Shown one piece after another: positions 7,847 through 16,403 of a stretch of DNA of 64,000 nucleotides. Numbering within the stretch: position 1 is the first letter of the stretch; each line of letters opens with the position of its first letter. The translations under genes and the position numbers were made by a program. Source of the DNA: Patescibacteria group bacterium (GTDB lineage Bacteria; Patescibacteria; ABY1; UBA10025; JAHIVO01). Location of the stretch: positions 322,004-386,003 of the forward strand of contig JAQULM010000002.1 in NCBI GenBank assembly GCA_028718605.1, given 5' to 3'. The notes under the pieces were generated by a model. The model did not search any database, was not told where the DNA came from, and was given only the letters and a program-made list of their open reading frames with translations.

Positions 7847-9139
7847 ATGAAGGAAATATTTCGGAATATGTGGCGCCGCAAGATGCGGACAATTTTGACA
7901 GTTTTCGGCATCGCGATCGGCATTTTTGCGTTTACCGTTATGGGTTCCATGTCCCTCAAGATCAACAAGATGATCAGCGGTGGCAAGCGGTATATCACCG
8001 GCCAGATAACCATTATGCCAAAAGGATCGTCCGCCGATACGTACGGGATGATGGGCGGAGCGTCATTCCTGGCGCTCGATACGCTGAACAAAATTGCTGA
8101 AGTGGACGGCGTGAAGGCAGTTACGGGCGGGGTATCCCTCGCGCTTAAGGAAGTGGACCTCAATGATCCTGAAAGCCAAAGCATGAGCTTCGGCATGCCC
8201 GCAACCATCGAAGGCATGGATCTGAATTCGGCATTTGAGAACCGCAACTGGAACACGATCGACATGAAAGAGGGGCACATGATAACTCAAGATGACCCGG
8301 ACACTGCTATCACGATCGGCTATACGATCGCGGGAGACAATAACCTGAAAACCGGCGATACGTTTCAAATTCGCGGCACTGATTTCCAGGTTGTCGGGAT
8401 CGCCGACCAGACACTCACCGGCCCGGACCAATACGTGTTCATGGGCATCACGAAGGCACGGGAGCTTCTTGTTGAAGCGACGCCATTCCTGAAGTCGCTC
8501 AAAGAACGCGCTGATGAAGCGGGAAGCCTTTCTGAGGCCGCGCTCGCCGCACTGCCGGAAGCGACCCGGAAGGAAATCACAGAAGCAAAAGCATTCAAAA
8601 TGGAGGACGTAAACCAGATGGCGGCCGTTTCATGGGAAGACGGCCAGGATTCGGATGTTGTTGCCAACCGCATCAAGGACCAATTCAAAGATGAGGCGGT
8701 CGTGCTGTCGCCGAAAATGCTCGGCGAACAGATCGACAAGGCATCAGCCATTTTTAATACCATGATACTCGGGAGCGCACTCATCGCCCTGATCGTCGGC
8801 GGCTTCTCCATCATCAATACCATGATCATGTCAATCTCCGAGCGGACCAAGGAGATCGGCATCAAGAAAGCGCTCGGCGCTTCCCGCAAGGCGATTGCCT
8901 ACGAGTACACGCTCGAGGCGGGCGTTATCGGCCTGATCGGCGGCTGCATCGGTATGGGATTCGGCGTGCTCCTGGCGAGCATCCTGAACAGCAAAACGTC
9001 CGCCGAAATCTTCATGCTATCGCTAAATTTCCTTGGCGGAGTTGTCGCTTTTTCCTTCGTCCTCGGCATTATCGCGGGTATCATACCGGCTATCAAGGCG
9101 TCGCGCATGAAAGCCGTTGACGCTATTCGCGAACTATAA
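7847..9139 (+). CDS. MacB/FtsX-type ABC transporter permease
   Basis: The product has 430 residues with the MacB/LolCE plan: a short N-terminal cytoplasmic segment, TM1 (about 13-35), a large extracytoplasmic MacB_PCD-like domain (about 40-300), then three helices in an FtsX domain with the conserved INTMIMSISERTKEIGIKKALG signature and a terminal SRMKAVDAIREL. Such permeases use mechanotransmission to move peptides, lipoproteins or antibiotics rather than to pump through a channel. The ATPase gene begins 10 nt downstream. No MacA-like adaptor is present, as in Gram-positive exporters of this type. Confidence 0.88.
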   Translation: MKEIFRNMWRRKMRTILTVFGIAIGIFAFTVMGSMSLKINKMISGGKRYITGQITIMPKGSSADTYGMMGGASFLALDTLNKIAEVDGVKAVTGGVSLALKEVDLNDPESQSMSFGMPATIEGMDLNSAFENRNWNTIDMKEGHMITQDDPDTAITIGYTIAGDNNLKTGDTFQIRGTDFQVVGIADQTLTGPDQYVFMGITKARELLVEATPFLKSLKERADEAGSLSEAALAALPEATRKEITEAKAFKMEDVNQMAAVSWEDGQDSDVVANRIKDQFKDEAVVLSPKMLGEQIDKASAIFNTMILGSALIALIVGGFSIINTMIMSISERTKEIGIKKALGASRKAIAYEYTLEAGVIGLIGGCIGMGFGVLLASILNSKTSAEIFMLSLNFLGGVVAFSFVLGIIAGIIPAIKASRMKAVDAIREL

Positions 9140-9149
9140 CCATACGACT

Positions 9150-9827
9150 ATGAATAAAACAATTATCAAGGTTAACCAGCTGAAAAAAACATACGCCCTG
9201 ACCAAAACGAACCAGGTCCAGGCGCTCCGCGGCATCGACATGGAAGTCCGCGAAGGGGACTTCACCGCCATTGTCGGACCCTCGGGGTGCGGCAAATCAA
9301 CGCTCCTCCATATGCTCGGCCTGCTCGATACGCCGGACGAGGGCGCACTGCAGATCGACGGCATCGACACGTCAAAAATGAAAGAGCACGAGGCGCACAT
9401 GATCCGCGCCCACAAGATCGGATTCGTATTTCAGGGTTTCAACCTGATCCCGTCACTCACCGCCTTGGAAAATGTCATGCTCGCAGGCAAGTACGGCGGC
9501 ATGAAGTACGGCGAGCGCAAGAAACGCGCGGAGGAACTCCTGAAATCAATGGGCCTTTCGGACCGCATCAACCATCGGCCCAATGAAATGTCCGGCGGAC
9601 AGCAGCAGCGCGTTGCCCTTGCCCGTGCGCTCATGAACAATCCCTCGATCATCCTCGCCGACGAGCCGACTGGCGAGTTGGATAGCAACACCTCACTCGA
9701 AATCATCAACACCCTGAAAAAGCTGAACCAGGAGCGCAACCAGACGTTTGTCATCGTCACGCACAATAACGACGTGGCCAATGCCTGCAAGGCTATCCTG
9801 CACATGAAAGACGGCCGGAACGCATAA
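9150..9827 (+). CDS. MacB/LolD-type ABC transporter ATPase
   Basis: The product has 225 residues from ATG 9150; an upstream frame start at 9117 would overlap the permease gene. All ABC motifs are present: Walker A GPSGCGKST (43-51), Q-loop FVFQGFN, signature MSGGQQQRVALARAL, Walker B IILADEPTGELD, and the H-loop IVTHN. The TGELDSNT segment is typical of the LolD/MacB/SalX subfamily. It powers the permease encoded just upstream; the two form a two-gene operon followed by a hairpin near 9.9 kb. Confidence 0.92.
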   Translation: MNKTIIKVNQLKKTYALTKTNQVQALRGIDMEVREGDFTAIVGPSGCGKSTLLHMLGLLDTPDEGALQIDGIDTSKMKEHEAHMIRAHKIGFVFQGFNLIPSLTALENVMLAGKYGGMKYGERKKRAEELLKSMGLSDRINHRPNEMSGGQQQRVALARALMNNPSIILADEPTGELDSNTSLEIINTLKKLNQERNQTFVIVTHNNDVANACKAILHMKDGRNA

Positions 9828-9891
9828 CGTTCCCTCACCGGGTATATTTCGGTGCGGGTACATCGTGGGTGAATAAATAACGCATAATAAA

Positions 9892-9920
9892 GGCGGGGTT
9901 CCCCCGAAAGAAGCCCCGCC
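9892..9920. terminator. GC-rich hairpin, possible terminator
   Basis: The stem is GGCGGGG (9892-9898) with CCCCGCC (9914-9920). There is no T-run on the plus strand, where both neighbours are encoded; the minus strand has a short TTTATT. Termination is plausible but weakly supported. Confidence 0.4.
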
Positions 9921-10011
9921 CTGTAAAAAGCAACTACGCCAGTGCCATTCCGCGTAACGGCATTTTAGTATACAATGAAGGAAATGTTAGAGGCTCGGTC
10001 ACAATATTCCT

Positions 10012-10341
10012 ATGGCAAATAGGCTGCTCCCCTTCGCGCTTCTGTTCATTGGCGGTATCATCCTCACCGCTGGTGATGTCGTGATGAAGCAGTGGGTTGA
10101 AACAAACCGGCGCATGCTCTACATCGCTGGCCTCATCATTTACCTGCTCGGAATGATCTTCCTGGCACAAAGCTTCCGGTATAAAAATATTGCTATCGCC
10201 TCGGTCATTTTTGTCTTCTTTAACGTTGCCACACTCCTGCTCGTCAGCTGGCTGTATTTCAAGGAAGGGCTAACGCCCGTCCAGCTCGCAGGCGTCGCCC
10301 TCGGCCTCGCCTCGGTCGCGATCATGGAGCTCGGGTCATAA
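10012..10341 (+). CDS. Small four-helix transporter, SMR/EamA-like
   Basis: The product has 109 residues and four predicted transmembrane helices, the size and topology of small multidrug resistance proteins. The last helix pair with the GLTPVQLAGVALGLASVAIM pattern is typical of the EamA/SMR fold. It lacks the fully conserved early Glu of EmrE; the first helix instead carries an Asp in LTAGDVVMKQW, so quaternary-cation efflux is doubtful, and a lipid-carrier or sugar-phosphate flippase role is also possible. A TACAAT box lies at 9971-9976. The DedA gene follows 13 nt downstream. Confidence 0.65.
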   Translation: MANRLLPFALLFIGGIILTAGDVVMKQWVETNRRMLYIAGLIIYLLGMIFLAQSFRYKNIAIASVIFVFFNVATLLLVSWLYFKEGLTPVQLAGVALGLASVAIMELGS

Positions 10342-10354
10342 TAACTTTCATCTC

Positions 10355-10996
10355 ATGGGAATCACCGAACTACTCATCGACAGCTTCAAGGCACTCATCG
10401 ACAGTGCTGGCTACGTGGGGGTATTTATACTCATGACGCTCGAAAGTATGGTCGCGCCGGTGCCGAGTGAAGCGGTCATGCCGTTTACCGGCTTCCTCTG
10501 GAACGACGGAATGATGTCGTTCTGGATCATCGTGCTCGTAAGCACCGCGGGAAGCATCACCGGCTCGCTGATCTCGTATTATATCGGCGCGTATGGCGGC
10601 CGTCCGCTCGTACGGAAGTTCGGTAAATTCCTGCTCCTCAATGAACACCACCTTGATAAAACTGAAGCGTTCTTCCGAAAGTATGGCGATAAAACAATTT
10701 TAATAAGCCGCTTTATCCCGATCGTCCGGCACCTGATTTCGATCCCCGCTGGTGTCGGACGGATGAAGCTCGGAAAATTCGCCGTCTACACAATCGTGGG
10801 CGCAAGCCTGTGGAATGCGTTCCTAACTTGGCTTGGCTATACCCTGGGCGACAACTGGGAAATGATCCGGAAATACAGCGAAGTGCTGGATATTATTATT
10901 ATTATCGTAATCGCCGGAGCGGTACTCTACTACATCCGGCGTGTTCTGCAGGCGAGAAACCAGGGCAAAACGACAAACTCCTCTGCAAAAACGTAA
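10355..10996 (+). CDS. DedA-family membrane protein
   Basis: The product has 213 residues. The DedA/SNARE-associated (VTT) signature is clear: LESMVAPVPSEAVMPFTGF near the N-terminus, GSITGSLISYYIGAYGG, then the conserved FFRKYGDKTILISRFIPIVRHLISIPAGVGRM, with the Arg and Pro residues needed in this family. DedA proteins recycle polyprenyl-phosphate or phospholipid carriers across the membrane, which fits the many lipid-linked sugar enzymes in this window. Five or six hydrophobic helices end in a basic tail. It lies 13 nt after the SMR-like gene and 12 nt before the C39-like gene. Confidence 0.9.
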   Translation: MGITELLIDSFKALIDSAGYVGVFILMTLESMVAPVPSEAVMPFTGFLWNDGMMSFWIIVLVSTAGSITGSLISYYIGAYGGRPLVRKFGKFLLLNEHHLDKTEAFFRKYGDKTILISRFIPIVRHLISIPAGVGRMKLGKFAVYTIVGASLWNAFLTWLGYTLGDNWEMIRKYSEVLDIIIIIVIAGAVLYYIRRVLQARNQGKTTNSSAKT

Positions 10997-11008
10997 CATA
11001 CTGGTACT

Positions 11009-11512
11009 GTGAGTAAACTCGACGTTCCATATTATAAACAATCAACGGAATACTCATGCGGGCCTGCGTCACTCCGGATGGTGCTGGGCTACTATCACCA
11101 TGCTGCCAGTGAACGTACGCTCGCACGCGCCGCGAAAACAACAAAGACGTACGGGACAAGCCATGCCGGCATGGTCCGCGCTGCACGAGCACTGGGATTG
11201 CACTGCGTCACGCACGAGCGCGCAACTGTCGCCGAAGTGAGGAGATACATCACGCACGCAATCCCCGTGATTATTAACTACCGCCATGCAGACGGCGAGG
11301 GGCACTACGCTGTCGTCGTCGGGCATACGCCATCGTCGCTGCGTATCCACGACCCATACGATAGACGATGCGACTCCATTACGCTGCGAATGCTCTCCCA
11401 AAGATGGTGGGATGTATATCGCACAAAACGGTCAACCCGCTGGCTCATGGCCATCATGCCTGGAGCACGCACGCCAAGGCGCCAGGCCAAACGACACACA
11501 CATCATCCATAA
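11009..11512 (+). CDS. C39-like cysteine peptidase, stand-alone
   Basis: The product has 167 residues from GTG 11009, 12 nt after the DedA gene. It is a minimal C39/papain-like domain: Cys17 in YSCGPASL, His99 in GEGHYAVVVG and Asp115 in RIHDPY form the triad. C39 domains usually sit on ABC exporters and cut double-glycine leaders; here the domain is free, with no signal peptide or membrane helix, and the exporter at 7.8-9.8 kb is a different type. The tail after residue 150 is short, basic and His-rich. The substrate is unknown. Confidence 0.75.
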   Translation: MSKLDVPYYKQSTEYSCGPASLRMVLGYYHHAASERTLARAAKTTKTYGTSHAGMVRAARALGLHCVTHERATVAEVRRYITHAIPVIINYRHADGEGHYAVVVGHTPSSLRIHDPYDRRCDSITLRMLSQRWWDVYRTKRSTRWLMAIMPGARTPRRQAKRHTHHP

Positions 11513-11535
11513 ATAACTAGTAACCAATAGAAACG

Positions 11536-12855
11536 ATGGAACGAATTAAAACAATCATCATCGGCGCAGCGGGACGCGACTTCCACAATTTCAATGTCGT
11601 GTACCGAGACAATGAAGCGGTAGAAATTATTGCATTTACTGCCGCGCAAATCCCGGGAATCGCGGGCAGAAAATACCCTGCTGTACTCGCCGGGAAACTT
11701 TACCCGAAGGGCATCCCGATCGAGGACGAAGCGAACCTCGAGGAGCTCATCAAGGAACATGCGATCGATGAATGTGTCATGTCATACAGCGACCTGCCCT
11801 ACAGCACACTGATGCATATTGGGTCGCGCGTCATGGCAGCGGGCGCAAAGTTTTCCATGCTCGGCGCCGACCAAACCATGATTAAAAGCTCAAAACCGGT
11901 TATTGCGGTTGTCGCGGTCCGGACCGGCTGCGGAAAAAGCCAGACGTCACGCGCGATCGTGAAAATGCTGACAGCAGCAGGCAAGCGAGTTGTCGCGATC
12001 AGGCACCCCATGCCATACGGCGATCTTGCTGAACAGGCGGTACAACGTTTTGCGACGTACGCTGACCTTGAAAAAAACAAATGCACCATCGAGGAAATGG
12101 AAGAATATGAGCCCTATACCGCAATGAATGCCATTATTTACGCGGGCGTGGACTATGGGGCGATCCTCCGCGAAGCCGAGAAGGAAGCTGATGTTATCCT
12201 GTGGGACGGTGGCAATAATGACATGTCGTTCTACAAGCCTGATTTGACAATTACTGTCGCCGATCCCCTCCGCCCAGGGCACGAGATCGGATACTATCCT
12301 GGTGAAGTCAACTTCCGCCTCGCGGACGTGATCATAATTAACAAAATTGATTCTGCGAAACCGGCTGACATCGCTACCGTGGAGCGGAATGCCGCTGAGC
12401 ATAACCCCCGCGCCCAAGTGATTAAAGCCCAATCAACGATCACCGTGGACGATGCTGCTCTCATCAAGGGCAAGCGTGTGCTCGCGGTCGAGGACGGCCC
12501 AACGCTCACGCACGGTGAAATGAAAATCGGCGCCGGCATCGTTGCCGCACAGCGCTTTGGTGCGCGCGAACTCGTTGACCCGCGGCCATACCTGGTCGGC
12601 GAACTCAAGACAACGTTTGAACACTATCCGAATATCGGTACGCTCCTCCCTGCGATGGGATATGGAGAACAGCAGATGCACGACCTTGAAGCGACAATTA
12701 ACACCGTTGATTGCGATTCGGTCGTGATCGGCACTCCGATCGACCTCGCGAAACACCTCCATCTCACCAAGCCTTCAACGCGCGTTCGGTACGAATTAGC
12801 AGATGACGCAACCAAAACACTCAGTGCCATACTTTCGAAGAAAAACATTCTCTAA
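11536..12855 (+). CDS. Cyclic 2,3-diphosphoglycerate synthetase-like GTPase (COG2403 type)
   Basis: The product has 439 residues. An N-terminal Rossmann-like domain (1-115, beginning with IIIGAAGRDFHNFN) is joined to a P-loop domain: VRTGCGKSQTSR (128-139) as the phosphate loop, WDGGNND as a switch-like segment, and IIINKIDSAK, a G4-type NKxD. This order matches the archaeal cDPG-synthetase/predicted GTPase family. In methanogens the enzyme makes the osmolyte and phosphate store cyclic 2,3-diphosphoglycerate; whether that applies in a bacterium like this is open. The following capA-like gene starts 53 nt before this one ends. Confidence 0.75.
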   Translation: MERIKTIIIGAAGRDFHNFNVVYRDNEAVEIIAFTAAQIPGIAGRKYPAVLAGKLYPKGIPIEDEANLEELIKEHAIDECVMSYSDLPYSTLMHIGSRVMAAGAKFSMLGADQTMIKSSKPVIAVVAVRTGCGKSQTSRAIVKMLTAAGKRVVAIRHPMPYGDLAEQAVQRFATYADLEKNKCTIEEMEEYEPYTAMNAIIYAGVDYGAILREAEKEADVILWDGGNNDMSFYKPDLTITVADPLRPGHEIGYYPGEVNFRLADVIIINKIDSAKPADIATVERNAAEHNPRAQVIKAQSTITVDDAALIKGKRVLAVEDGPTLTHGEMKIGAGIVAAQRFGARELVDPRPYLVGELKTTFEHYPNIGTLLPAMGYGEQQMHDLEATINTVDCDSVVIGTPIDLAKHLHLTKPSTRVRYELADDATKTLSAILSKKNIL

Positions 12856-14104
12856 GAGAAAGCCCAGGATAACCGCCGCCTGGAACCAACAGCGGAGCGC
12901 TGCTTTCGTCCATGCGCCGTATGGAATTTTGATAGTCCTCCTCGTTGCCTTAGCCATTACCGGCGGGCTGTTGCTGTATGTAAACGGCGCAAAACAGGCG
13001 GCTACGCCCGTGACGACGCCCACACCGGATACGTTCTGCCAACAACATTCCGCTGACGCGTGCCCCACAGCCTGTGTGGTCTGCCCTCCCTGCCCTGAGT
13101 GCAGTTCACTGGGCTGCCATAATGCACAGTACTGTGAAGCTATCGGCTTCTCCCGAGAATGGTCTGACAGCATCCAGGAACAAAGGCAGGTCGTAACCCT
13201 TACTGCCGTCGGAGACATCATGCTGTCCCGCACCGTTGAGCAGAAAATGATTACGTACAACGACTGGGCATACCCATTTCGAGAAACGTATGAGCGCACC
13301 TCAGCAACCAATATTACTTTTGGGAATCTTGAAACGCCCCTCATCGAAGGCCCGATCGTGAAATCGGGAACTATGGTATTTCGAGCTGATCCAAAAGCTG
13401 TCGAGGGCCTGGAGCTCGGTGGATTTGACGTGCTGTCCCTTGCGAATAACCATATCAAGAACCAAGGTGAAAAAGGGATAACGTCCACGATAGAAACGCT
13501 CGACGCGGCGGAAATACTGCACGTCGGCGCCGGAACAGACATCGGGGACGCTCGCAATCCTGCCCGCATCGAACGGAACGGCATCACGTTCGGTTTTCTT
13601 GCTTGCACCGAGGGCTGGTTCAATCCCGCATCGTACGAAGCAACCGAGGACCGTGCTGGATCCCCGTTCTGTGACGAATCAACGATCGGCGATGAAGTGA
13701 AGCGCCTGAAATCTGACGTCGATGTGGTTATCGTATCCATGCATGCAGGAACAGAGTATACGCTCGCACCAAGCGACTGGCAATTGCGGTTCGCCCATGC
13801 CGCAATCGACAATGGCGCGCAGCTCGTCATCGGACACCACCCGCACGTCGTCGAGCCGATTGAACACTACAAGGACGGCTATATTTTGTACTCACTCGGT
13901 AATTTTGTATTTGACCAAATGTGGTCGGAAGAAACCCGCGAAGGAGCATTCGCAACAATTACGTTCAAGGGGGATGCAATCATTGACGTTGCGCTCACCC
14001 CGGTAATAATTTACGATTACAACCAGCCGCGCATTGCGACTGGTGATGACGCGGAGCGCATTCTGGGCCGGATGGAAGATTTTTACATTCTGACGTTTTT
14101 GTGA
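12803..14104 (+). CDS. CapA/PgsA-like metallophosphatase, membrane-anchored
   Basis: The product has 433 residues. ATG 12803 lies inside the previous gene (53-nt overlap) but is needed to include the membrane anchor at 41-61; the next Met is beyond it. Residues 79-111 hold eight cysteines in 33 residues (79, 87, 91, 94, 97, 100, 105, 111). The catalytic CapA domain follows: AVGDIMLSR (135-143), FGNLETPL, LANNHIKNQG and IGHHPHVVEP. CapA proteins act in poly-gamma-glutamate or capsule attachment, with a metallophosphoesterase-like fold. No capB or capC is present, so the polymer is unknown. Confidence 0.85.
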   Translation: MTQPKHSVPYFRRKTFSKRKPRITAAWNQQRSAAFVHAPYGILIVLLVALAITGGLLLYVNGAKQAATPVTTPTPDTFCQQHSADACPTACVVCPPCPECSSLGCHNAQYCEAIGFSREWSDSIQEQRQVVTLTAVGDIMLSRTVEQKMITYNDWAYPFRETYERTSATNITFGNLETPLIEGPIVKSGTMVFRADPKAVEGLELGGFDVLSLANNHIKNQGEKGITSTIETLDAAEILHVGAGTDIGDARNPARIERNGITFGFLACTEGWFNPASYEATEDRAGSPFCDESTIGDEVKRLKSDVDVVIVSMHAGTEYTLAPSDWQLRFAHAAIDNGAQLVIGHHPHVVEPIEHYKDGYILYSLGNFVFDQMWSEETREGAFATITFKGDAIIDVALTPVIIYDYNQPRIATGDDAERILGRMEDFYILTFL

Positions 14105-14110
14105 TATAAT
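14082..14110 (+). promoter_or_regulatory. Strong sigma70-type promoter for galU
   Basis: TTTACA (14082-14087), 17-bp spacer, TATAAT (14105-14110). The start near 14117 gives an 18-nt leader with no Shine-Dalgarno. The promoter overlaps the end of the capA-like gene. Confidence 0.8.
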
Positions 14111-14134
14111 AATTGCACATTTTCTTTCTCGTGT

Positions 14135-15013
14135 ATGACAAAAATTACCAAGGTTGTAATCCCAGCGGCGGGCTTCGGTACGCGCTTTTTGCCAGTCACA
14201 AAAGCGCAACCGAAGGAAATGCTGCCCATTGTAGACAAGCCAGTCATCCAGTACGTGGTTGAAGAGGCAGTCGCTTCGGGGATCAAGGATATTATCATCG
14301 TCACGAGCTGGCAGAAACGCTCGCTCGAGGACCATTTCGATTATTGCCCCGAGCTCGAAAAACAGCTCAAGGAAGGCGGAAAATACGATAAGCTCAAAGA
14401 GGTCCGCCAGATCGCGGAAATGGCTAATTTTATTTATGTACGGCAAAAAGGCCCGTACGGCAATGCGACGCCCGTCATTGCAGCACATCACGTGATCGGA
14501 GATGAACCATTTGCGGTCCTGTGGGGCGACGAATTCATCTACAGCAAGTCTCCCCGCCTCAAACAGCTCCTTGAAGTCTACGAAACATACGGCCACTCAG
14601 TCATCAGCGCGGTGAAAGTTCCGCGGGAAGACGTTTCACGGTACGGCATCGCGAAACTACGCCATAAAAAAAAGAATATCCACCAAATTCTCGATATTGT
14701 TGAAAAGCCGAGCGTCGCTGACGCGCCATCTGATTTGGCGACCCATGGTGGTTACGTTTTCACCCCGAGTATTGTCCCCTATCTGAAAAAACTCAAGCCG
14801 GGCAAGGGCGGTGAGCTCTGGCTCGTCGATGCGATCCGGGAGCTTATCAAGAAAGAGCCAGTATACGCGTGCGAAATCAAGAATTGCACATACTACGACA
14901 CGGGAAATAAACTTGAGTATCTCAAAGCAAATATTGATTTTGCGCTCCAGCGGGCTGATCTCCGCGACCCGCTGCTTTCGTACCTGAAGCACTGCGTCAA
15001 GACAATCAAATAA
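14135..15013 (+). CDS. galU: UTP-glucose-1-phosphate uridylyltransferase
   Basis: At 292 residues it has the normal GalU length. GalU makes UDP-glucose from UTP and glucose-1-phosphate. The N-terminal nucleotide-binding signature reads IPAAGFGTRFLPVTKAQPKE, followed by LPIVDKPVIQYVVEEA; FAVLWGDEF carries the metal-binding Asp, and VEKP, GELWLVDAI and DTGNKLEY are also typical. UDP-glucose would serve glycan synthesis in this window and could be interconverted by the GalT-like protein at 43.7 kb. It has its own promoter; the solute-binding protein gene starts 3 nt later. Confidence 0.95.
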   Translation: MTKITKVVIPAAGFGTRFLPVTKAQPKEMLPIVDKPVIQYVVEEAVASGIKDIIIVTSWQKRSLEDHFDYCPELEKQLKEGGKYDKLKEVRQIAEMANFIYVRQKGPYGNATPVIAAHHVIGDEPFAVLWGDEFIYSKSPRLKQLLEVYETYGHSVISAVKVPREDVSRYGIAKLRHKKKNIHQILDIVEKPSVADAPSDLATHGGYVFTPSIVPYLKKLKPGKGGELWLVDAIRELIKKEPVYACEIKNCTYYDTGNKLEYLKANIDFALQRADLRDPLLSYLKHCVKTIK

Positions 15014-15016
15014 CAT

Positions 15017-16399
15017 ATGAAGATGCGGCTATCCCACGCTCCCTACGGGCTGTCAAAACTTCTAATCATCGCGCTGTTTGGCGTCATCGCGCTTATACTC
15101 GGCGGCGTTGTGTATACCCTTTTCACGCCGAAGAAAGCATCCCCGCCCGCTGGTGTCACGCTGACAGTCTGGGGCGTCTGGGACGAATCAACCGACGTCA
15201 GCAGCTTATTCAGCTCATACAGCAAAGCACACCCGTACGTAAAGCTCGTCTATACAAAAATTCGGAGCGAAGAGTACGAGGACAAGCTCCTGAAAGCGTG
15301 GGCGACCGACTCGGGCCCTGATATGTACGCGCTGCCCAACTCCTGGATTCACAAATACTCTGAAGATTTTATATCGCCCATGGCAAAAAAGGCTACGGTA
15401 GCATATTACGAAACGAAAAAAACTCTCTTTAAAACCGAAACACAATATATCTACCGCACCGAACCCGGCCTTGCCGCGGATGTGCTCAAGCGAACATACA
15501 TATCCAACGTCTACGATGACGTCGTCATCAACAACCAGATATACGCGCTTCCGTTTGGAATCAATACGCTCGTCATGTACTACAACCGGGAACTCCTGAA
15601 CCAGGCGTTGCTTGCCGAACCTCCGGCATCATGGGAAGAATTCAAGCAAGCAGTGATGAAACTTGCCGTCGTCGACGACGAACAAAACGTACTTCGTGCC
15701 GGCACTGCACTCGGCACGTATGACAATATCCCCCATGCGACTGATCTCGTCACGCTCCTTATGATGCAATTTGGTACGCAGATGACGACAGGCGGCAAGG
15801 TGAGCTTCCAACTTTCTGTCGGCGGAGATGATGTCGCCATCAAGGCGCTCGACTATTACACCGCATACTCTTCGCCAGAACGTGAAGCGTACACGTGGAA
15901 TACCCAAATGCCCAACGCCGTTGACTATTTCTGCGATAACCAGCTTGGCTTCATGTTCGGCTACCGATATGAACAAACAGCGATCACGAATGCGTGCAAG
16001 GGTGTCGATTTCGGCATTGCGGCAGTACCCCAGGTAGACCCGAATTACTCGGTAAATTATGCAAACTACTGGGCCTACACTGTCTCAAAGAAATCAAAAA
16101 ATGCTGCCCTGGCGTGGAACTTTCTGCAGTACGTATCAAACTCAAAGCGCGTTGCCAAATATCTAGACGCAACAAAGCAAGCGAGTGTTTTAAAATCAGT
16201 GCTGGACGAACAGCTGAAGAATCCTGAAACCGCATATCTCGCACAGCAAGCGCTCACGGCAAAGAGCTGGTACCGCGGCCGGGATCCGCGCGGCGCCGAC
16301 GATGCCTTCCAGGCGATGATAGAAGCGATTGTTGAAAATAACCAAACAATTGGCGCTGAACTCCGTAGTGCAGCTTCAAAAATCCAAAGTACCTATTAA
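15017..16399 (+). CDS. Extracellular solute-binding protein (family 1, sugar type)
   Basis: The product has 460 residues with an uncleaved-looking N-terminal anchor (about 14-36) and no lipobox. The mature part fits family 1 sugar-binding proteins: LTVWGVWDES as the first strand, DMYALPNSWI, the hinge segment YALPFGINTLVMYYNRELL, WEEFKQAVMKL, and the late AVPQVDPNYSVNYANYWAYTV. Such proteins normally feed an ABC importer, but no MalF/MalG-like permease is in the window. It starts 3 nt after galU and ends 4 nt before the first pilin-like gene, so it may serve a surface role. Confidence 0.82.
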   Translation: MKMRLSHAPYGLSKLLIIALFGVIALILGGVVYTLFTPKKASPPAGVTLTVWGVWDESTDVSSLFSSYSKAHPYVKLVYTKIRSEEYEDKLLKAWATDSGPDMYALPNSWIHKYSEDFISPMAKKATVAYYETKKTLFKTETQYIYRTEPGLAADVLKRTYISNVYDDVVINNQIYALPFGINTLVMYYNRELLNQALLAEPPASWEEFKQAVMKLAVVDDEQNVLRAGTALGTYDNIPHATDLVTLLMMQFGTQMTTGGKVSFQLSVGGDDVAIKALDYYTAYSSPEREAYTWNTQMPNAVDYFCDNQLGFMFGYRYEQTAITNACKGVDFGIAAVPQVDPNYSVNYANYWAYTVSKKSKNAALAWNFLQYVSNSKRVAKYLDATKQASVLKSVLDEQLKNPETAYLAQQALTAKSWYRGRDPRGADDAFQAMIEAIVENNQTIGAELRSAASKIQSTY

Positions 16400-16403
16400 C
16401 AGT

